Position numbers and translations under genes: made by a program. The notes below the pieces were generated by a model. The model ran no database searches and was not told the origin of the DNA. It saw only the letters and a list, made by a program, of their open reading frames with translations. A DNA stretch of 32,746 nucleotides, from contig LKPX01000037.1 of NCBI GenBank assembly GCA_001443525.1, forward strand, positions 1-32,746, given 5' to 3'. Source of the DNA: Desulfobacteraceae bacterium RAAP-1. GTDB taxonomy: Bacteria; Desulfobacterota; Desulfobacteria; Desulfobacterales; Desulfatirhabdiaceae. Below are positions 1 through 8,469 of the stretch, piece by piece (the stretch's first letter is position 1; every line of letters begins with the position of its first letter).

Positions 1-97
1 GATCACGCCGATTGCTATGGAAAAAGAGCTGCGGTTTGCGATTCGTGAAGGCGGCAGAACCGTAGGGGCTGGTGTCGTCAGCGAAATTCTGGCCTAA
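1..97 (+). CDS. tuf: Elongation factor Tu, C-terminal end (first tuf copy, truncated by window edge)
   Basis: Only the last 31 codons are present, read in frame from position 2 and ending in TAA at 95-97. The peptide is the C-terminal end of domain III of EF-Tu, the GTPase that delivers aminoacyl-tRNA to the ribosome. The first 92 bases are identical to 15406-15497 of the complete tuf gene in this window. The copies diverge only at the last sense codon (Ala here, Gly there) and then fully in the 3' flank. The 5' part lies outside the window. Its place before rpmG, tRNA-Trp, secE and nusG is the usual one for one of two tuf copies. Confidence 0.97.
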   Translation, partial: ITPIAMEKELRFAIREGGRTVGAGVVSEILA

Positions 98-113
98 ATA
101 AAGGAGTCAGCAG

Positions 114-263
114 GTGAGAATCATTGTAAATCTTGCATGTACTGAATGCAAAAGAAAAAATTATTCTACAACCAAAAATAAACGTACGACTCCGGACAAG
201 CTGGAGTTCAGCAAATATTGCAGGTTCTGCCGAAAGCATACCCCGCATAAAGAAACGAAATAA
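114..263 (+). CDS. rpmG: 50S ribosomal protein L33
   Basis: A 49-residue basic protein of the large ribosomal subunit. It starts at GTG 114, nine bases behind the SD AGGAG. It is the zinc-ribbon (C+) form of L33: CTEC at residues 9-12 and CRFC at 36-39 supply four cysteine ligands. The ending KHTPHKETK is typical of L33. It lies 16 bases after tuf and 41 bases before tRNA-Trp, the standard tuf-rpmG-trnW-secE-nusG arrangement. The length equals the family norm and nothing looks damaged. Confidence 0.95.
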   Translation: MRIIVNLACTECKRKNYSTTKNKRTTPDKLEFSKYCRFCRKHTPHKETK

Positions 264-304
264 TCGCGATTCAATGTCTTTGTGATAATAAGTTGTGAAA
301 CAAC

Positions 305-380
305 AGGCCAGTAGCTCTAATGGTAGAGCGTCGGACTCCAAATCCGAGTGCTGGGGGTTCGAGTCCCTCCTGGCCTGCCA
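305..380 (+). tRNA. trnW: tRNA-Trp (anticodon CCA)
   Basis: A 76-base cloverleaf. The acceptor stem AGGCCAG (305-311) pairs with CTGGCCT (370-376), followed by discriminator G377 and an encoded CCA end (378-380). The anticodon stem TCGGA (331-335) pairs with TCCGA (343-347), and the seven-base loop places anticodon CCA at 338-340, which reads UGG (Trp). The T-arm carries GGTTCGAGTCC. It lies between rpmG and secE and is probably processed from the same transcript. Confidence 0.97.
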
Positions 381-462
381 AACCATTTGAGAAGTAAAGC
401 TCAAAGAACGTCAGGGGCGTCTGGCGATGTCTGCTTTGAGCTTTCGCTTTTTTAGGAGAATA

Positions 463-855
463 ATGGGACGGTTACTCAAGAAAAAAGATCCGGGCCAGAA
501 AAAGAAAAGGGCGCCGGGAGAAGATGCGGGGCTTTCCCGGGACGGATCTGGCGCTGTCGTACCGGCGTTTGCAGGCTCAGGTGCAATTGCTGCAGCCAGA
601 AGTGGCGGTCAGCCTAAAAACGTTTCCGCCCCCAAAAATACTGTGGGCAGTGTAGCGCTCAAAGTAAAATATGTGGATCAGACATTGCAGTTTCTCCGGG
701 AAGTGAAGGTAGAGCTCAAGAAGGTCGTGTGGCCTTCGCGGAAGCAAACTGTGGCTTCTACAGTGGTGGTGATCGTGCTTGTATTGCTGGTGTCCTTGTT
801 TTTAGGAATTGTTGATCTCGGACTGTCCAGTCTGATTAAAGTTGTCTTGAGTTAG
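463..855 (+). CDS. secE: Preprotein translocase subunit SecE
   Basis: A small inner-membrane subunit of the SecYEG protein channel. I chose ATG 463 (130 aa) because AGGAG at 454-458 precedes it; an in-frame ATG at 427 would add 12 residues but lacks a good SD. The N-terminal half is very basic, then Ala/Gly/Ser-rich, and probably disordered in the cytoplasm. The conserved SecE core follows: an amphipathic helix with FLREVKVELKKVVWPSRKQT and one C-terminal transmembrane helix (about residues 98-125). This is the single-span form, not the three-span form of E. coli. It lies directly before nusG, as in most bacteria. Confidence 0.93.
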   Translation: MGRLLKKKDPGQKKKRAPGEDAGLSRDGSGAVVPAFAGSGAIAAARSGGQPKNVSAPKNTVGSVALKVKYVDQTLQFLREVKVELKKVVWPSRKQTVASTVVVIVLVLLVSLFLGIVDLGLSSLIKVVLS

Positions 856-860
856 GAGAG

Positions 861-1397
861 ATGGAATTGTCGTTGAAATGGTACATAGTCCATGTATATT
901 CCGGATTTGAAAATAAGGTCAAGATGTCTCTGGATGAGCGTATTGCTACCTCGGTACATCCCGAAAAGTTTGGCGAGGTTCTGGTCCCAACCGAACAGAT
1001 CGTTGAGCTGGTGAAGGGAAAGCGAAAAGAGTCGTCGCGTAAATTTTATCCAGGATACATTCTCGTCAAAATGGAACTTGACGACGAAACGTGGCATATC
1101 GTCAATGATACTTCCAAGGTGACCGGGTTTCTGGGGGGTAAAGAAAAACCGACACCGCTTTCAGATGAAGAGGCCGCTCAGATACTGAATCGGATGGAGG
1201 CTGGGAAGCAAAAACCCAAACCTAAATTTTATTTTGAACCGGGCGATGAAATTCGGGTAGTGGATGGGCCTTTTTCCAATTTTAATGGAACGGTGGATGA
1301 TGTCAATCCGGAGAAAGGGAAAATCAGGGTTCTGGTGAGTATTTTTGGAAGATCAACGCCCGTTGAATTGGAATTTGTCCAAGTCATCAAGTTATAA
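861..1397 (+). CDS. nusG: Transcription termination/antitermination protein NusG
   Basis: A general elongation factor that binds the beta' clamp helices and links RNA polymerase to Rho or to ribosomal protein S10. The 178 residues match the family length. The NGN domain occupies about 5-110, with KWYIVHVYSGFENKV at its start and YPGYILVKM at 63-71. A KOW domain at about 125-175 contains GDEIRVVDGPFSNFNGTV. The SD AGGAG overlaps the secE stop and is only two bases from ATG 861, so the in-frame TTG at 867 (eight bases away) is a possible real start. The gene lies five bases after secE. Confidence 0.96.
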   Translation: MELSLKWYIVHVYSGFENKVKMSLDERIATSVHPEKFGEVLVPTEQIVELVKGKRKESSRKFYPGYILVKMELDDETWHIVNDTSKVTGFLGGKEKPTPLSDEEAAQILNRMEAGKQKPKPKFYFEPGDEIRVVDGPFSNFNGTVDDVNPEKGKIRVLVSIFGRSTPVELEFVQVIKL

Positions 1398-1419
1398 ATA
1401 TCAGGAGTATTGAAATACA

Positions 1420-1842
1420 ATGGCCAAAAAGGTGATTGCGCAGATAAAATTGCAGGTTATGGCGGGAAAAGCCAATCCATCCCCCCCGATCGGTCCGGCG
1501 CTGGGGCAGCATGGGGTCAATATCATGGAGTTCTGTAAGGCGTTTAATGCCAAAACCGCCAATGATGAAGGTATGATTATACCGGCTATCATTACAGTCT
1601 ATCAGGACAGGACTTTTACATTTATCACAAAGACGCCGCCAGCATCCGTGCTTTTGAAAAAAGCAGCCAAAATCGCCAAAGGTGCAGGAGATCCCAAACG
1701 GGATAAGGTCGCAAAGCTGACAATGGATCAGGTAACTGAAATTGCAAGGCAAAAGATGGTGGACTTGAATGCGAACGATCTGGATGCTGCCTGTAAAATT
1801 ATCATGGGAACAGCCAGAAGCATGGGAATAGAAGTTGGCTGA
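1420..1842 (+). CDS. rplK: 50S ribosomal protein L11
   Basis: L11 forms the base of the L7/L12 stalk with 23S rRNA helices 43/44 and takes part in factor-dependent GTP hydrolysis and RelA activation. The 140 residues include the N-terminal proline-rich segment [19 protein letters not shown], which contacts thiopeptide antibiotics in homologues, and a C-terminal rRNA-binding domain ending [10 protein letters not shown]. The SD AGGAG (1403-1407) precedes ATG 1420. It lies 22 bases after nusG and 24 before rplA, so the four genes probably share a transcript. Confidence 0.97.
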   Translation: MAKKVIAQIKLQVMAGKANPSPPIGPALGQHGVNIMEFCKAFNAKTANDEGMIIPAIITVYQDRTFTFITKTPPASVLLKKAAKIAKGAGDPKRDKVAKLTMDQVTEIARQKMVDLNANDLDAACKIIMGTARSMGIEVG

Positions 1843-1866
1843 AGATAAAAGGAGCGAAAAAAGAAA

Positions 1867-2574
1867 ATGCCGAAGCGGGGTAAAAAGTATTTAGAATCAC
1901 AGAAGAAGGTTGATGCAAATAAACGACACGACCTGTCTGAAGCCGTCCGGGTGGCGCTCGAATCATCTTTTGCCAAATTTGATGAAACTGTAGATGTGGC
2001 TGTGCGTCTTGGGGTGGATCCGCGTCATGCAGATCAAATGGTTCGTGGGACGGTGGTGCTTCCCAATGGATTGGGTAAGGTTGTAAAAATTCTGGTATTT
2101 GCAAAAGGCGAAAAAGAAAAAGAGGCGCTCGATGCGGGCGCTGATTTTGCCGGAAGCGATGAATTGGTTGACAAGATCAAGGAGGGCTGGACGGGTTTTG
2201 ACAAAGCCGTCGCAACTCCGGATATGATGGGAACGGTCGGAAAGATCGGTAAAATACTGGGGCCCAGAGGGTTGATGCCTAATGTGAAAACGGGTACGGT
2301 CACCTTTGATGTTGCAAAAGCGATCAACGAATTGAAGGCGGGTAAAATTGATTTTCGAGTGGAAAAGGCTGGGATCGTACATGTACCCGTCGGCAAGGTT
2401 TCTTTTGGTGTCGAGAAGCTGGTTCAAAATATAACGGCGTTTCTAGAAACGATTGCCCGAATAAAACCATCGACCAGCAAAGGAACATATGTGAAAGGGA
2501 TTGCGATATCCACGACGATGGGTCCGGGAGTCAAGGTCGATACAGTTTCACTGAAGGATGTTATTCGTTCCTAA
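1867..2574 (+). CDS. rplA: 50S ribosomal protein L1
   Basis: L1 forms the mobile L1 stalk of the large subunit. In E. coli it also represses translation of the L11-L1 message. The 235-residue product carries the family hallmarks, for example [18 protein letters not shown] near residue 140 and [20 protein letters not shown] near the C-terminus. The SD GGAG in AAAGGAGCG lies upstream of ATG 1867. The length and start match the family. A 255-base untranslated leader for rplJ follows. Confidence 0.97.
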   Translation: MPKRGKKYLESQKKVDANKRHDLSEAVRVALESSFAKFDETVDVAVRLGVDPRHADQMVRGTVVLPNGLGKVVKILVFAKGEKEKEALDAGADFAGSDELVDKIKEGWTGFDKAVATPDMMGTVGKIGKILGPRGLMPNVKTGTVTFDVAKAINELKAGKIDFRVEKAGIVHVPVGKVSFGVEKLVQNITAFLETIARIKPSTSKGTYVKGIAISTTMGPGVKVDTVSLKDVIRS

Positions 2575-2640
2575 TCCGCAATGGATGAAGAAACACTGAA
2601 AGTTTAAGAGTTTCGATTTCTTGTAGGGGTAGTGTGTAAG

Positions 2641-2710
2641 TTCCTGTCCAAGACCGTAGGTGCACTGATGAGTGTTTAAGTGGCGTTGCTGGCCTACCGA
2701 GATAGGTGTT
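2641..2710 (+). promoter_or_regulatory. Ribosomal protein L10 leader RNA
   Basis: The spacer between rplA and rplJ has the signature of the L10 leader, the mRNA site where the L10-(L12)4 complex binds to repress rplJL. CCTGTC (2643-2648) pairs with GATAGG (2701-2706) with one G-U pair. Inside this, GTAGG (2656-2660) pairs with CCTAC (2693-2697). AAGACC beside the inner stem matches the conserved internal-loop sequence next to GTAGGTGC in E. coli. The recognition is by eye; a covariance search with the L10_leader model would settle it. Confidence 0.82.
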
Positions 2711-2787
2711 GAGATTGAAACAGAGCAGAGAAATAGCTGCGTCTCCCATATTCAATCATAATTCCATCGAACCTCAAATTGGCAATA

Positions 2788-2818
2788 ACCTCCGGTATTT
2801 TTATAAGAGGAAGGAGGT
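2788..2818 (+). promoter_or_regulatory. Hairpin hiding the rplJ ribosome-binding site
   Basis: ACCTCC (2788-2793) is perfectly complementary to GGAGGT (2813-2818), the very strong SD of rplJ that serves the GTG start at 2830. The 19-base loop between them is A/T rich. In this fold the SD is unavailable, so it is a plausible off state coupled to the L10 leader about 80 bases upstream. The base pairing is seen directly; the regulatory role is inferred. Confidence 0.6.
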
Positions 2819-2829
2819 GTATATAAACT

Positions 2830-3360
2830 GTGAATCTTGAAAAAAAACAGCAGATTGTTGATGAGCTTAAGGAGAATTTCTCCAAGTCTAAAATTGTTAT
2901 TCTGACAGATTTTACCGGACTCGATGTGGCGACGATGAATTCACTGCGCAGGCAGCTCCGGAATGTCAATGTCGAGTACAAGGTGGTTAAAAACTCGCTG
3001 CTGGCGCGTGCGGCTGAAAACAATGATGTTGCTGTTATCAAGGACAAACTGAAAGAAGCCAGCGCCGTTGCTTATAGTTATGATGATCCGGTAGCACCTG
3101 CGAAGGTGTTGAGTGCTTTCGCGAAAGATAACGAAAAGTTCAAGATTAAGGCGGGTGTTCTTCAAGGGAAATTACTGGATAGTGATGCCATCGTAGCCTT
3201 GTCGTTGCTGCCGTCACGCGAAGCATTGCTGGGGCAGTTGCTGTCCGTTATGACGGGTGTCCCGACGGCTTTCGTAAGGGCGCTAAGCAATATTCCGCAA
3301 AAATTCCTGTATGTACTGACTGCGCTAAAAGAACAAAAAGAAAAAGCAATTACCGAGTAA
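2830..3360 (+). CDS. rplJ: 50S ribosomal protein L10
   Basis: L10 anchors L7/L12 dimers to the ribosomal stalk and, with them, regulates its own operon. The 176-residue product starts at GTG 2830 behind AAGGAGGTG (2811-2819), close to a full complement of the 16S rRNA end. The N-terminal domain ([29 protein letters not shown]) and the central [13 protein letters not shown] are typical of L10, and the C-terminal helix that binds L12 dimers follows. It is preceded by the L10 leader and by a hairpin covering its SD, and is followed 34 bases later by rplL. Confidence 0.96.
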   Translation: MNLEKKQQIVDELKENFSKSKIVILTDFTGLDVATMNSLRRQLRNVNVEYKVVKNSLLARAAENNDVAVIKDKLKEASAVAYSYDDPVAPAKVLSAFAKDNEKFKIKAGVLQGKLLDSDAIVALSLLPSREALLGQLLSVMTGVPTAFVRALSNIPQKFLYVLTALKEQKEKAITE

Positions 3361-3394
3361 GATGGGTGATGTAACAACTGGAGGGATATACCAA

Positions 3395-3775
3395 ATGGCT
3401 GATATTACAAAAGCAGATGTTATTGATTTTATAGCGAATATGACGGTTCTGGAACTTTCTGAACTCGTAAAGGAAATGGAAGAAAAGTTTGGAGTTTCGG
3501 CTGCGGCGCCGGTGGCGATGGTTGCTGCGGCTTCCACTGAAGCGGCAGCGCCGGCTCAGGAGCAGACAGAATTCAATGTTATCCTGACTGGTTTTGGCGA
3601 CAAGAAAATCCAGGTCATCAAAGAAGTCAGGGCTGTCACAGGGCTCGGCCTCAAGGAAGCCAAAGATCTGGTGGATGGCGTACCTAAACCTCTGAAAGAG
3701 GGGGTTTCCAAGGATGACGCTGCCAAAATCAAAGCTCAAATCGAAGAAGCTGGTGGCCAGGTTGAAATAAAATAG
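3395..3775 (+). CDS. rplL: 50S ribosomal protein L7/L12
   Basis: The multicopy acidic stalk protein that recruits translational GTPases. I chose ATG 3395 (126 aa, [13 protein letters not shown]) because GGAGGG at 3380-3385 lies nine bases upstream; the in-frame ATG at 3362 would add a tail not usual in the family. The N-terminal dimerisation helices are followed by an Ala/Pro hinge (about residues 36-57) and the C-terminal factor-binding domain with [20 protein letters not shown]. It forms the rplJ-rplL pair and is followed by a large stem-loop before rpoB. Confidence 0.96.
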   Translation: MADITKADVIDFIANMTVLELSELVKEMEEKFGVSAAAPVAMVAAASTEAAAPAQEQTEFNVILTGFGDKKIQVIKEVRAVTGLGLKEAKDLVDGVPKPLKEGVSKDDAAKIKAQIEEAGGQVEIK

Positions 3776-3788
3776 CACTGCACAATAT

Positions 3789-3864
3789 TTCAGGGAATTT
3801 AAATGGAGATGGGATGACAGGGCTTTTGCCTTAAATCCCATTTCCGCTTTTCCGAAACCCTGAA
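3789..3864 (+). promoter_or_regulatory. Long stem-loop between rplL and rpoB
   Basis: Three nested complementary segments form an extended stem. TTCAGGG (3789-3795) pairs with CCCTGAA (3858-3864). GGAGATGGGAT (3805-3815) pairs with ATCCCATTTCC (3835-3845) through 11 pairs including one G-U. AGGGC (3819-3823) pairs with GCCTT (3828-3832) around TTTT. There is no T-run after the outer stem, so it is not a classic terminator. In E. coli the same gap holds an attenuator and an RNase III site that set the ratio of L7/L12 to RNA polymerase; a similar role is likely here but inferred. Confidence 0.65.
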
Positions 3865-4017
3865 TTTGATGAACACATAAAACGTCAAAACCAGATATGG
3901 AAAGTTTAAGATCAATACGCGAAGAAGTCATTGTCAGTAAAGGGCCTGTTCAAGTACTTGGCAGTGACGAAGGATACCGCGTAATACAGATGATCAACTT
4001 TCCATGAAGCCTTTAAT

Positions 4018-4116
4018 TTGATGGCCTCGTAACAAGTCGATTTTCAGACAGCTTCGTTAAAGTTTGCAGCAGCGCTTGAGGCAGCATACAAACTTTTGCG
4101 AAGTCGTCGAATTTGG
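4018..4116. repeat. Intergenic inverted-repeat element, copy A (before rpoB)
   Basis: The left arm (4018-4049) matches 27 of 32 bases of 12915-12946, and the right arm (4093-4116) matches 19 of 24 bases of 13043-13066. The arms of A and B are therefore homologous, while the middle of A is shorter (43 against 96 bases). The ends form an inverted repeat of the CTTCGTAA / TTGCGAAG type. The right arm runs into the GGAG that serves as the rpoB SD (4115-4118). The rest of the rplL-rpoB gap (3865-4017) shows no gene. Confidence 0.7.
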
Positions 4117-4123
4117 AGCTACA

Positions 4124-7100
4124 ATGACGGAACGGTCTTTGGCATCGAAGCGGATTAGAAAAAATTTTGGCAAAATCAGGAAAATTGTTGAGATCCCTGA
4201 CTTGATAGGGATGCAGCGAGAGTCATTCCAACGTTTTCTGCAAATGGATATTCCTCCAGAAAAACGTAAGGATATTGGGCTTCAGGCAGTGTTCAATTCC
4301 GTATTCCCCATTAAGGATTTTACCGGAAGCGCTTCTCTTGAATTTGTAGATTACCGTTTTGCTGAAATTAAACATGGCGTAGATGAATGCATCCATCGGG
4401 GAATGAGCTACGAAGTTCCCGTGCGCATTACGGTTCGTCTGGTGGTGTACGATACAGACAAGGATACGGGTTCTTCCAATATTCGAGATATAAAAGAGCA
4501 GGAAGTTTATTTCGGAACAATTCCGCTGATGACCGAGAAAGGTACTTTTATTATCAACGGCACCGAGCGGGTGGTTGTCAGCCAGCTCCATCGTTCATCA
4601 GGCGTATTTTTCGATCATGACAAGGGTAAGACGCATTCCAGCGGCAAGGTCATTTATACTTCGCGCATTATACCGGTGCGTGGCTCCTGGATCGATATGG
4701 AAATTGATCCGAAAGATATTGTGTACATCCGTATCGACCGCCGCAGGAAATTTCCCGTAACGCTTTTGTTCAAGGCATTTGGATATACTCCGGAAGATCT
4801 TCTGTCTTATTTTTATGATTCTGAAAAAATTATTATCAAGTCAGATCAATATTTTAAGTCGTTTAATGAGGAATTTCTGAAGGGGCAGCGGGCAAGCCAG
4901 GATATTGTTGACGCGACAACGGGTGAAGTCATTGTAAAAAAGGGCAGAGCAATTACTCTGCGCGCTCTCAGACGCATGAAAGCGGATAATGTGGAAACGA
5001 TTCCCATTACGCTTGATGAGTTGTACGGTAAAATCATTGCTGCGACGGTATATCATTCTCAAACTGGAGACGCCGTTGTAAGGGCGAATGAAAGCGTTAC
5101 TGAAAACACGCTGGAGCGGTTGCATCAGGCGGGTATTACTGAATTCTCGATCCTGTATATTGACGGTTCAACAGCGAGTGACTCCATTCGGAAAACACTG
5201 TCGCTGGATAAGGTTCAATCCAGAAAAGAAGCGTTGATGGAGATTTATCGGAGGCTTCGTCCCGGAAATCCTGCAACTCCGGAAGTCGCGCAGGAATTTG
5301 TTGATCATTTGTTTTTTAAATCCGCTTTTTATGATTTATCCGGAGTGGGGCGTCTGAAAATTAATCAGAGCCTGGGGATCAACAGCAACATCGATCTGCG
5401 GATTTTGAGGAGAGAAGATATTCTGCTGACGGCCAAAACGTTGATCAGACTTCGCGATACCCAAGGAGTGGTGGACGATATCGACCATCTGGGGAACAGG
5501 CGGGTGCGGGCGGTTGGTGAACTTTTGGAAAATCAGTATCGTATCGGTCTGGTGCGCATGGAACGAGCGATCAAAGAGCGCATGGGGCTTCAGGAAATGG
5601 ATGCGTTAATGCCTCATGATCTGGTGAATCCCAAACCGGTTTCCGCAGTTGTCAAGGAATTTTTTGGGACGAGCCAATTGAGCCAGTTTATGGATCAGAC
5701 CAATCCGCTTTCCGAGACAACCCATAAACGCCGTCTGAGCGCTTTGGGCCCCGGAGGACTCACGCGGGAACGGGCTGGATTTGAAGTCCGCGATGTCCAT
5801 CCCTCTCATTATGGACGTATCTGTCCGATTGAAACACCTGAAGGCCCCAATATTGGTCTGATCGTATCTTTGAGTACATATGCTCAGGTAAATGAATATG
5901 GTTTTATTGAAACTCCTTATCGGGTTGTAAATCAAGGAACTGTAACACCTGAAGTTCGTTTTTTGAGCGCTTTTGACGAAAAAATGCATCCGATTGCGCA
6001 GGCGAACGCAGCGCTGGATGAGAATGGACGATTTATTGAATCTGAAATTAACTCCCGGATTGCCGGTGAGTTCACGATGGAGAAACGTGAAAATATCGAA
6101 CTGATGGATATTTCACCGAATCAGCTTGTCAGCGTTTCTGCCTCTCTGATTCCTTTTTTAGAGAATGACGATGCCAACCGTGCGTTGATGGGCTCCAACA
6201 TGCAGCGCCAGGCAGTACCGCTGCTGGTCAGCGAAGCCCCACTGGTAGGTACCGGAATTGAAGGTGTCGTAGCCAGAGATTCAGGGGTTGCAATTGTTGT
6301 TAAGCGGGATGGTGTTGTTGAAAGTGTCGAAGCGGACCGCATTGTTATTCGCCATGACATATCGAATGAGGAAGGTTCTGAAAAACCGGTAACGATCTAT
6401 AATCTCTCAAAGTTTATCCGATCCAACCAGAATACCTGCTTTAATCACCGTCCTATCGTTAAAAAAGGGCAGCGTGTCAGGGCGGGACAAATTGTGGCCG
6501 ATGGACCGGCTACTGACAAAGGAGAGCTGGCGCTAGGTAAGAATGTAACCGTGGCATTCATGCCCTGGGGTGGCTATAATTTTGAAGATTCGATCCTGGT
6601 GGGAGAAAGACTGGTTCGAGAGGGAGTTTATACATCCATCCATATTGAAGAATTTGAGGTGGTATCGCGGGACACCAAACTCGGGAAAGAGGACATTACA
6701 CGTGATATCCCTAATGTCGGTGATGATGCGCTAAGAAACCTGGATGAAAGCGGAATCGTAATGCTGGGGGCGGAAGTAGCGCCAGGAGATATTTTAGTAG
6801 GAAAAATTACCCCAAAAGGGGAGACGCAATTGTCTCCTGAGGAAAAGCTCCTGCGAGCCATTTTTGGTGAAAAGGCAGGGGATGTCAAAGATACCTCATT
6901 GCGTGTTCCTCCAGGAATTCAAGGGATTGTGATTGACGCCAAGATATTTTCCCGTCGTGGCGTCGATAAAGATGATCGTACACGCCAGATCGAAGATGCG
7001 GAAATCGCGCTTTTGGAACGGAACATGAAAGACGAGCTTTCGGTGATCCAGGAAGTTGTTGAGGCCAGGCTTGTCGGACTATTGAAAGGACAGATTTGCA

Positions 7101-8233
7101 GTACAGTTTTCAAAAAGGGTAAAAAACTCTTATTATCCAAGGGAACGCCGATTGCTGAAGCCGATATCGTTCATGTTCCTGTGGAACAGTTTGAAGGCAT
7201 TGTACTGGAAAATGCGGAAGTGACCGAGCAGGTTCACCAGCTTCTGGAAAACTATCGTGGCCAGTGTGAACAGTGCCGCGCCAATTTTGAAAGACAGGCA
7301 ACTCGTTTTGAAAAAGGCGATGATCTGGCGCCGGGTGTTATCAAAATGGTGAAAGTATATGTTGCCATGAAGCGTAAACTCTCTGTTGGTGATAAAATGG
7401 CGGGGAGGCATGGCAACAAAGGGGTTGTGTCACGAATTTTACCCGAGGAAGATCTGCCGTATTTTGCGGATGGCACCCCGGTCGACATGGTGTTGAATCC
7501 GTTAGGTGTGCCTTCACGTATGAACGTAGGACAGGTGCTTGAAATTCATTTGGGGCTTGCCGCCAAAGGGCTGGGGCAACAACTGAACCGATTGATCGAA
7601 CAGCAGAAGCTGACTGCGCTGAGAGAAAAATTTACAGAAATTTTTTCTTCCATATCTGAAGACGATCAACAGGTTCGTCGGAATGTATCCGCCATGAATG
7701 ACGATGAACTGGCAGCATTTGCACGCCAGTTCAAAAATGGTGTACCCATGGCGACACCCGTATTTGATGGCGCCAAGGAATCCGAAATTAAAGACCTCCT
7801 TGAAGTGGCTGGGCTGGACAGATCTGCACAGTGTACACTTTATGACGGACGTACCGGAGAACCCTTCAGGGAAAAAATTACCGTAGGTGCCATGTATATG
7901 TTGAAGTTGCATCATCTGGTGGATGACAAAATACATGCCAGATCCATAGGGCCTTATTCCTTGGTGACTCAGCAGCCGCTGGGGGGCAAAGCTCAGTTCG
8001 GTGGTCAGCGGCTGGGCGAAATGGAGGTATGGGCAATGGAGGCATATGGCGCATCCCATGCCTTGCAGGAATTTCTGACCGTCAAATCGGACGATATGGC
8101 CGGTCGAACCCGCATGTATGAAAAAATCGTAAAAGGCCAGAATTCGTTGGAACCTGGCATACCGGAATCCTTTAAAGTGCTGACCAATGAACTGATGAGT
8201 TTGGGGCTGGATGTCACGCTGATTGAAGACTGA
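4124..8233 (+). CDS. rpoB: DNA-directed RNA polymerase subunit beta
   Basis: The beta subunit forms one pincer of RNA polymerase and part of the active site. I chose ATG 4124 (1369 aa, [16 protein letters not shown]) because GGAG lies at 4115-4118; an in-frame ATG at 4064 would add 20 residues read from a repeat element. The rifampicin region (about residues 515-541) has [20 protein letters not shown] with the E. coli wild-type Asp, Ser and His at the key positions, which predicts sensitivity. The sequences [11 protein letters not shown] (570-580) and [11 protein letters not shown] (1090-1100) are conserved active-site and beta' contact motifs. The C-terminal segment [12 protein letters not shown]...EAYGA is intact. 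rpoC follows after an unusually long 236-base spacer. Confidence 0.98.
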   Translation: MTERSLASKRIRKNFGKIRKIVEIPDLIGMQRESFQRFLQMDIPPEKRKDIGLQAVFNSVFPIKDFTGSASLEFVDYRFAEIKHGVDECIHRGMSYEVPVRITVRLVVYDTDKDTGSSNIRDIKEQEVYFGTIPLMTEKGTFIINGTERVVVSQLHRSSGVFFDHDKGKTHSSGKVIYTSRIIPVRGSWIDMEIDPKDIVYIRIDRRRKFPVTLLFKAFGYTPEDLLSYFYDSEKIIIKSDQYFKSFNEEFLKGQRASQDIVDATTGEVIVKKGRAITLRALRRMKADNVETIPITLDELYGKIIAATVYHSQTGDAVVRANESVTENTLERLHQAGITEFSILYIDGSTASDSIRKTLSLDKVQSRKEALMEIYRRLRPGNPATPEVAQEFVDHLFFKSAFYDLSGVGRLKINQSLGINSNIDLRILRREDILLTAKTLIRLRDTQGVVDDIDHLGNRRVRAVGELLENQYRIGLVRMERAIKERMGLQEMDALMPHDLVNPKPVSAVVKEFFGTSQLSQFMDQTNPLSETTHKRRLSALGPGGLTRERAGFEVRDVHPSHYGRICPIETPEGPNIGLIVSLSTYAQVNEYGFIETPYRVVNQGTVTPEVRFLSAFDEKMHPIAQANAALDENGRFIESEINSRIAGEFTMEKRENIELMDISPNQLVSVSASLIPFLENDDANRALMGSNMQRQAVPLLVSEAPLVGTGIEGVVARDSGVAIVVKRDGVVESVEADRIVIRHDISNEEGSEKPVTIYNLSKFIRSNQNTCFNHRPIVKKGQRVRAGQIVADGPATDKGELALGKNVTVAFMPWGGYNFEDSILVGERLVREGVYTSIHIEEFEVVSRDTKLGKEDITRDIPNVGDDALRNLDESGIVMLGAEVAPGDILVGKITPKGETQLSPEEKLLRAIFGEKAGDVKDTSLRVPPGIQGIVIDAKIFSRRGVDKDDRTRQIEDAEIALLERNMKDELSVIQEVVEARLVGLLKGQICSTVFKKGKKLLLSKGTPIAEADIVHVPVEQFEGIVLENAEVTEQVHQLLENYRGQCEQCRANFERQATRFEKGDDLAPGVIKMVKVYVAMKRKLSVGDKMAGRHGNKGVVSRILPEEDLPYFADGTPVDMVLNPLGVPSRMNVGQVLEIHLGLAAKGLGQQLNRLIEQQKLTALREKFTEIFSSISEDDQQVRRNVSAMNDDELAAFARQFKNGVPMATPVFDGAKESEIKDLLEVAGLDRSAQCTLYDGRTGEPFREKITVGAMYMLKLHHLVDDKIHARSIGPYSLVTQQPLGGKAQFGGQRLGEMEVWAMEAYGASHALQEFLTVKSDDMAGRTRMYEKIVKGQNSLEPGIPESFKVLTNELMSLGLDVTLIED

Positions 8234-8312
8234 ATCCGTTGAAATCAAACAAAGGTCATGGTCATCAATTAGGCTTGGTGCGGACGAACCTGTGTGTTCA
8301 CCCTGCAGCAAG

Positions 8313-8385
8313 GTCATAAAGGCGCCTCATCTGGTTTTTCTGCTGAAACGGTGACCAAAGCACGAAAAGATGATGAGTATATGAC
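8313..8385 (+). promoter_or_regulatory. Predicted folded RNA in the rpoB-rpoC spacer
   Basis: GTCATA (8313-8318) pairs with TATGAC (8380-8385). After an internal loop, CTCATC (8326-8331) pairs with GATGAG (8372-8377). The region enclosed also contains TTTC-TGCT-GAAA. The spacer (8234-8469, 236 bases) contains no credible gene on either strand. What it does is unknown; processing or tuning of rpoC expression are possibilities. Confidence 0.4.
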
Positions 8386-8408
8386 GCAATGCTCAAGGCC
8401 GTTTTTTC

Positions 8409-8439
8409 GACAGGCATCGAATTTCCGGATGCACCTGTC
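8409..8439 (+). promoter_or_regulatory. Hairpin just upstream of the rpoC ribosome-binding site
   Basis: GACAGGCATC (8409-8418) pairs with GATGCACCTGTC (8428-8439), ten base pairs with a two-base bulge and a nine-base loop. The rpoC SD AAGGAG begins 17 bases after the stem. No T-run follows, so a terminator is unlikely; an RNA processing or translation-tuning element is more plausible. Confidence 0.5.
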
Positions 8440-8469
8440 ATTGTATCAGGAAATATAAGGAGATAATTT

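Noticed and set aside
291-303. Small GTTG/CAAC hairpin just before tRNA-Trp
   Set aside because: Four base pairs are too few to call a terminator or processing signal.
4064-4123. N-terminal extension of RpoB from an upstream ATG
   Set aside because: The 20 extra residues are read from the repeat element, are not found in RpoB proteins I know, and the ATG at 4124 has an SD.
7514-8317. Long minus-strand reading frame (267 aa) opposite the 3' end of rpoB
   Set aside because: It is the antisense of conserved rpoB codons, has no recognisable domain and no ribosome-binding site; it is a shadow of the real gene.
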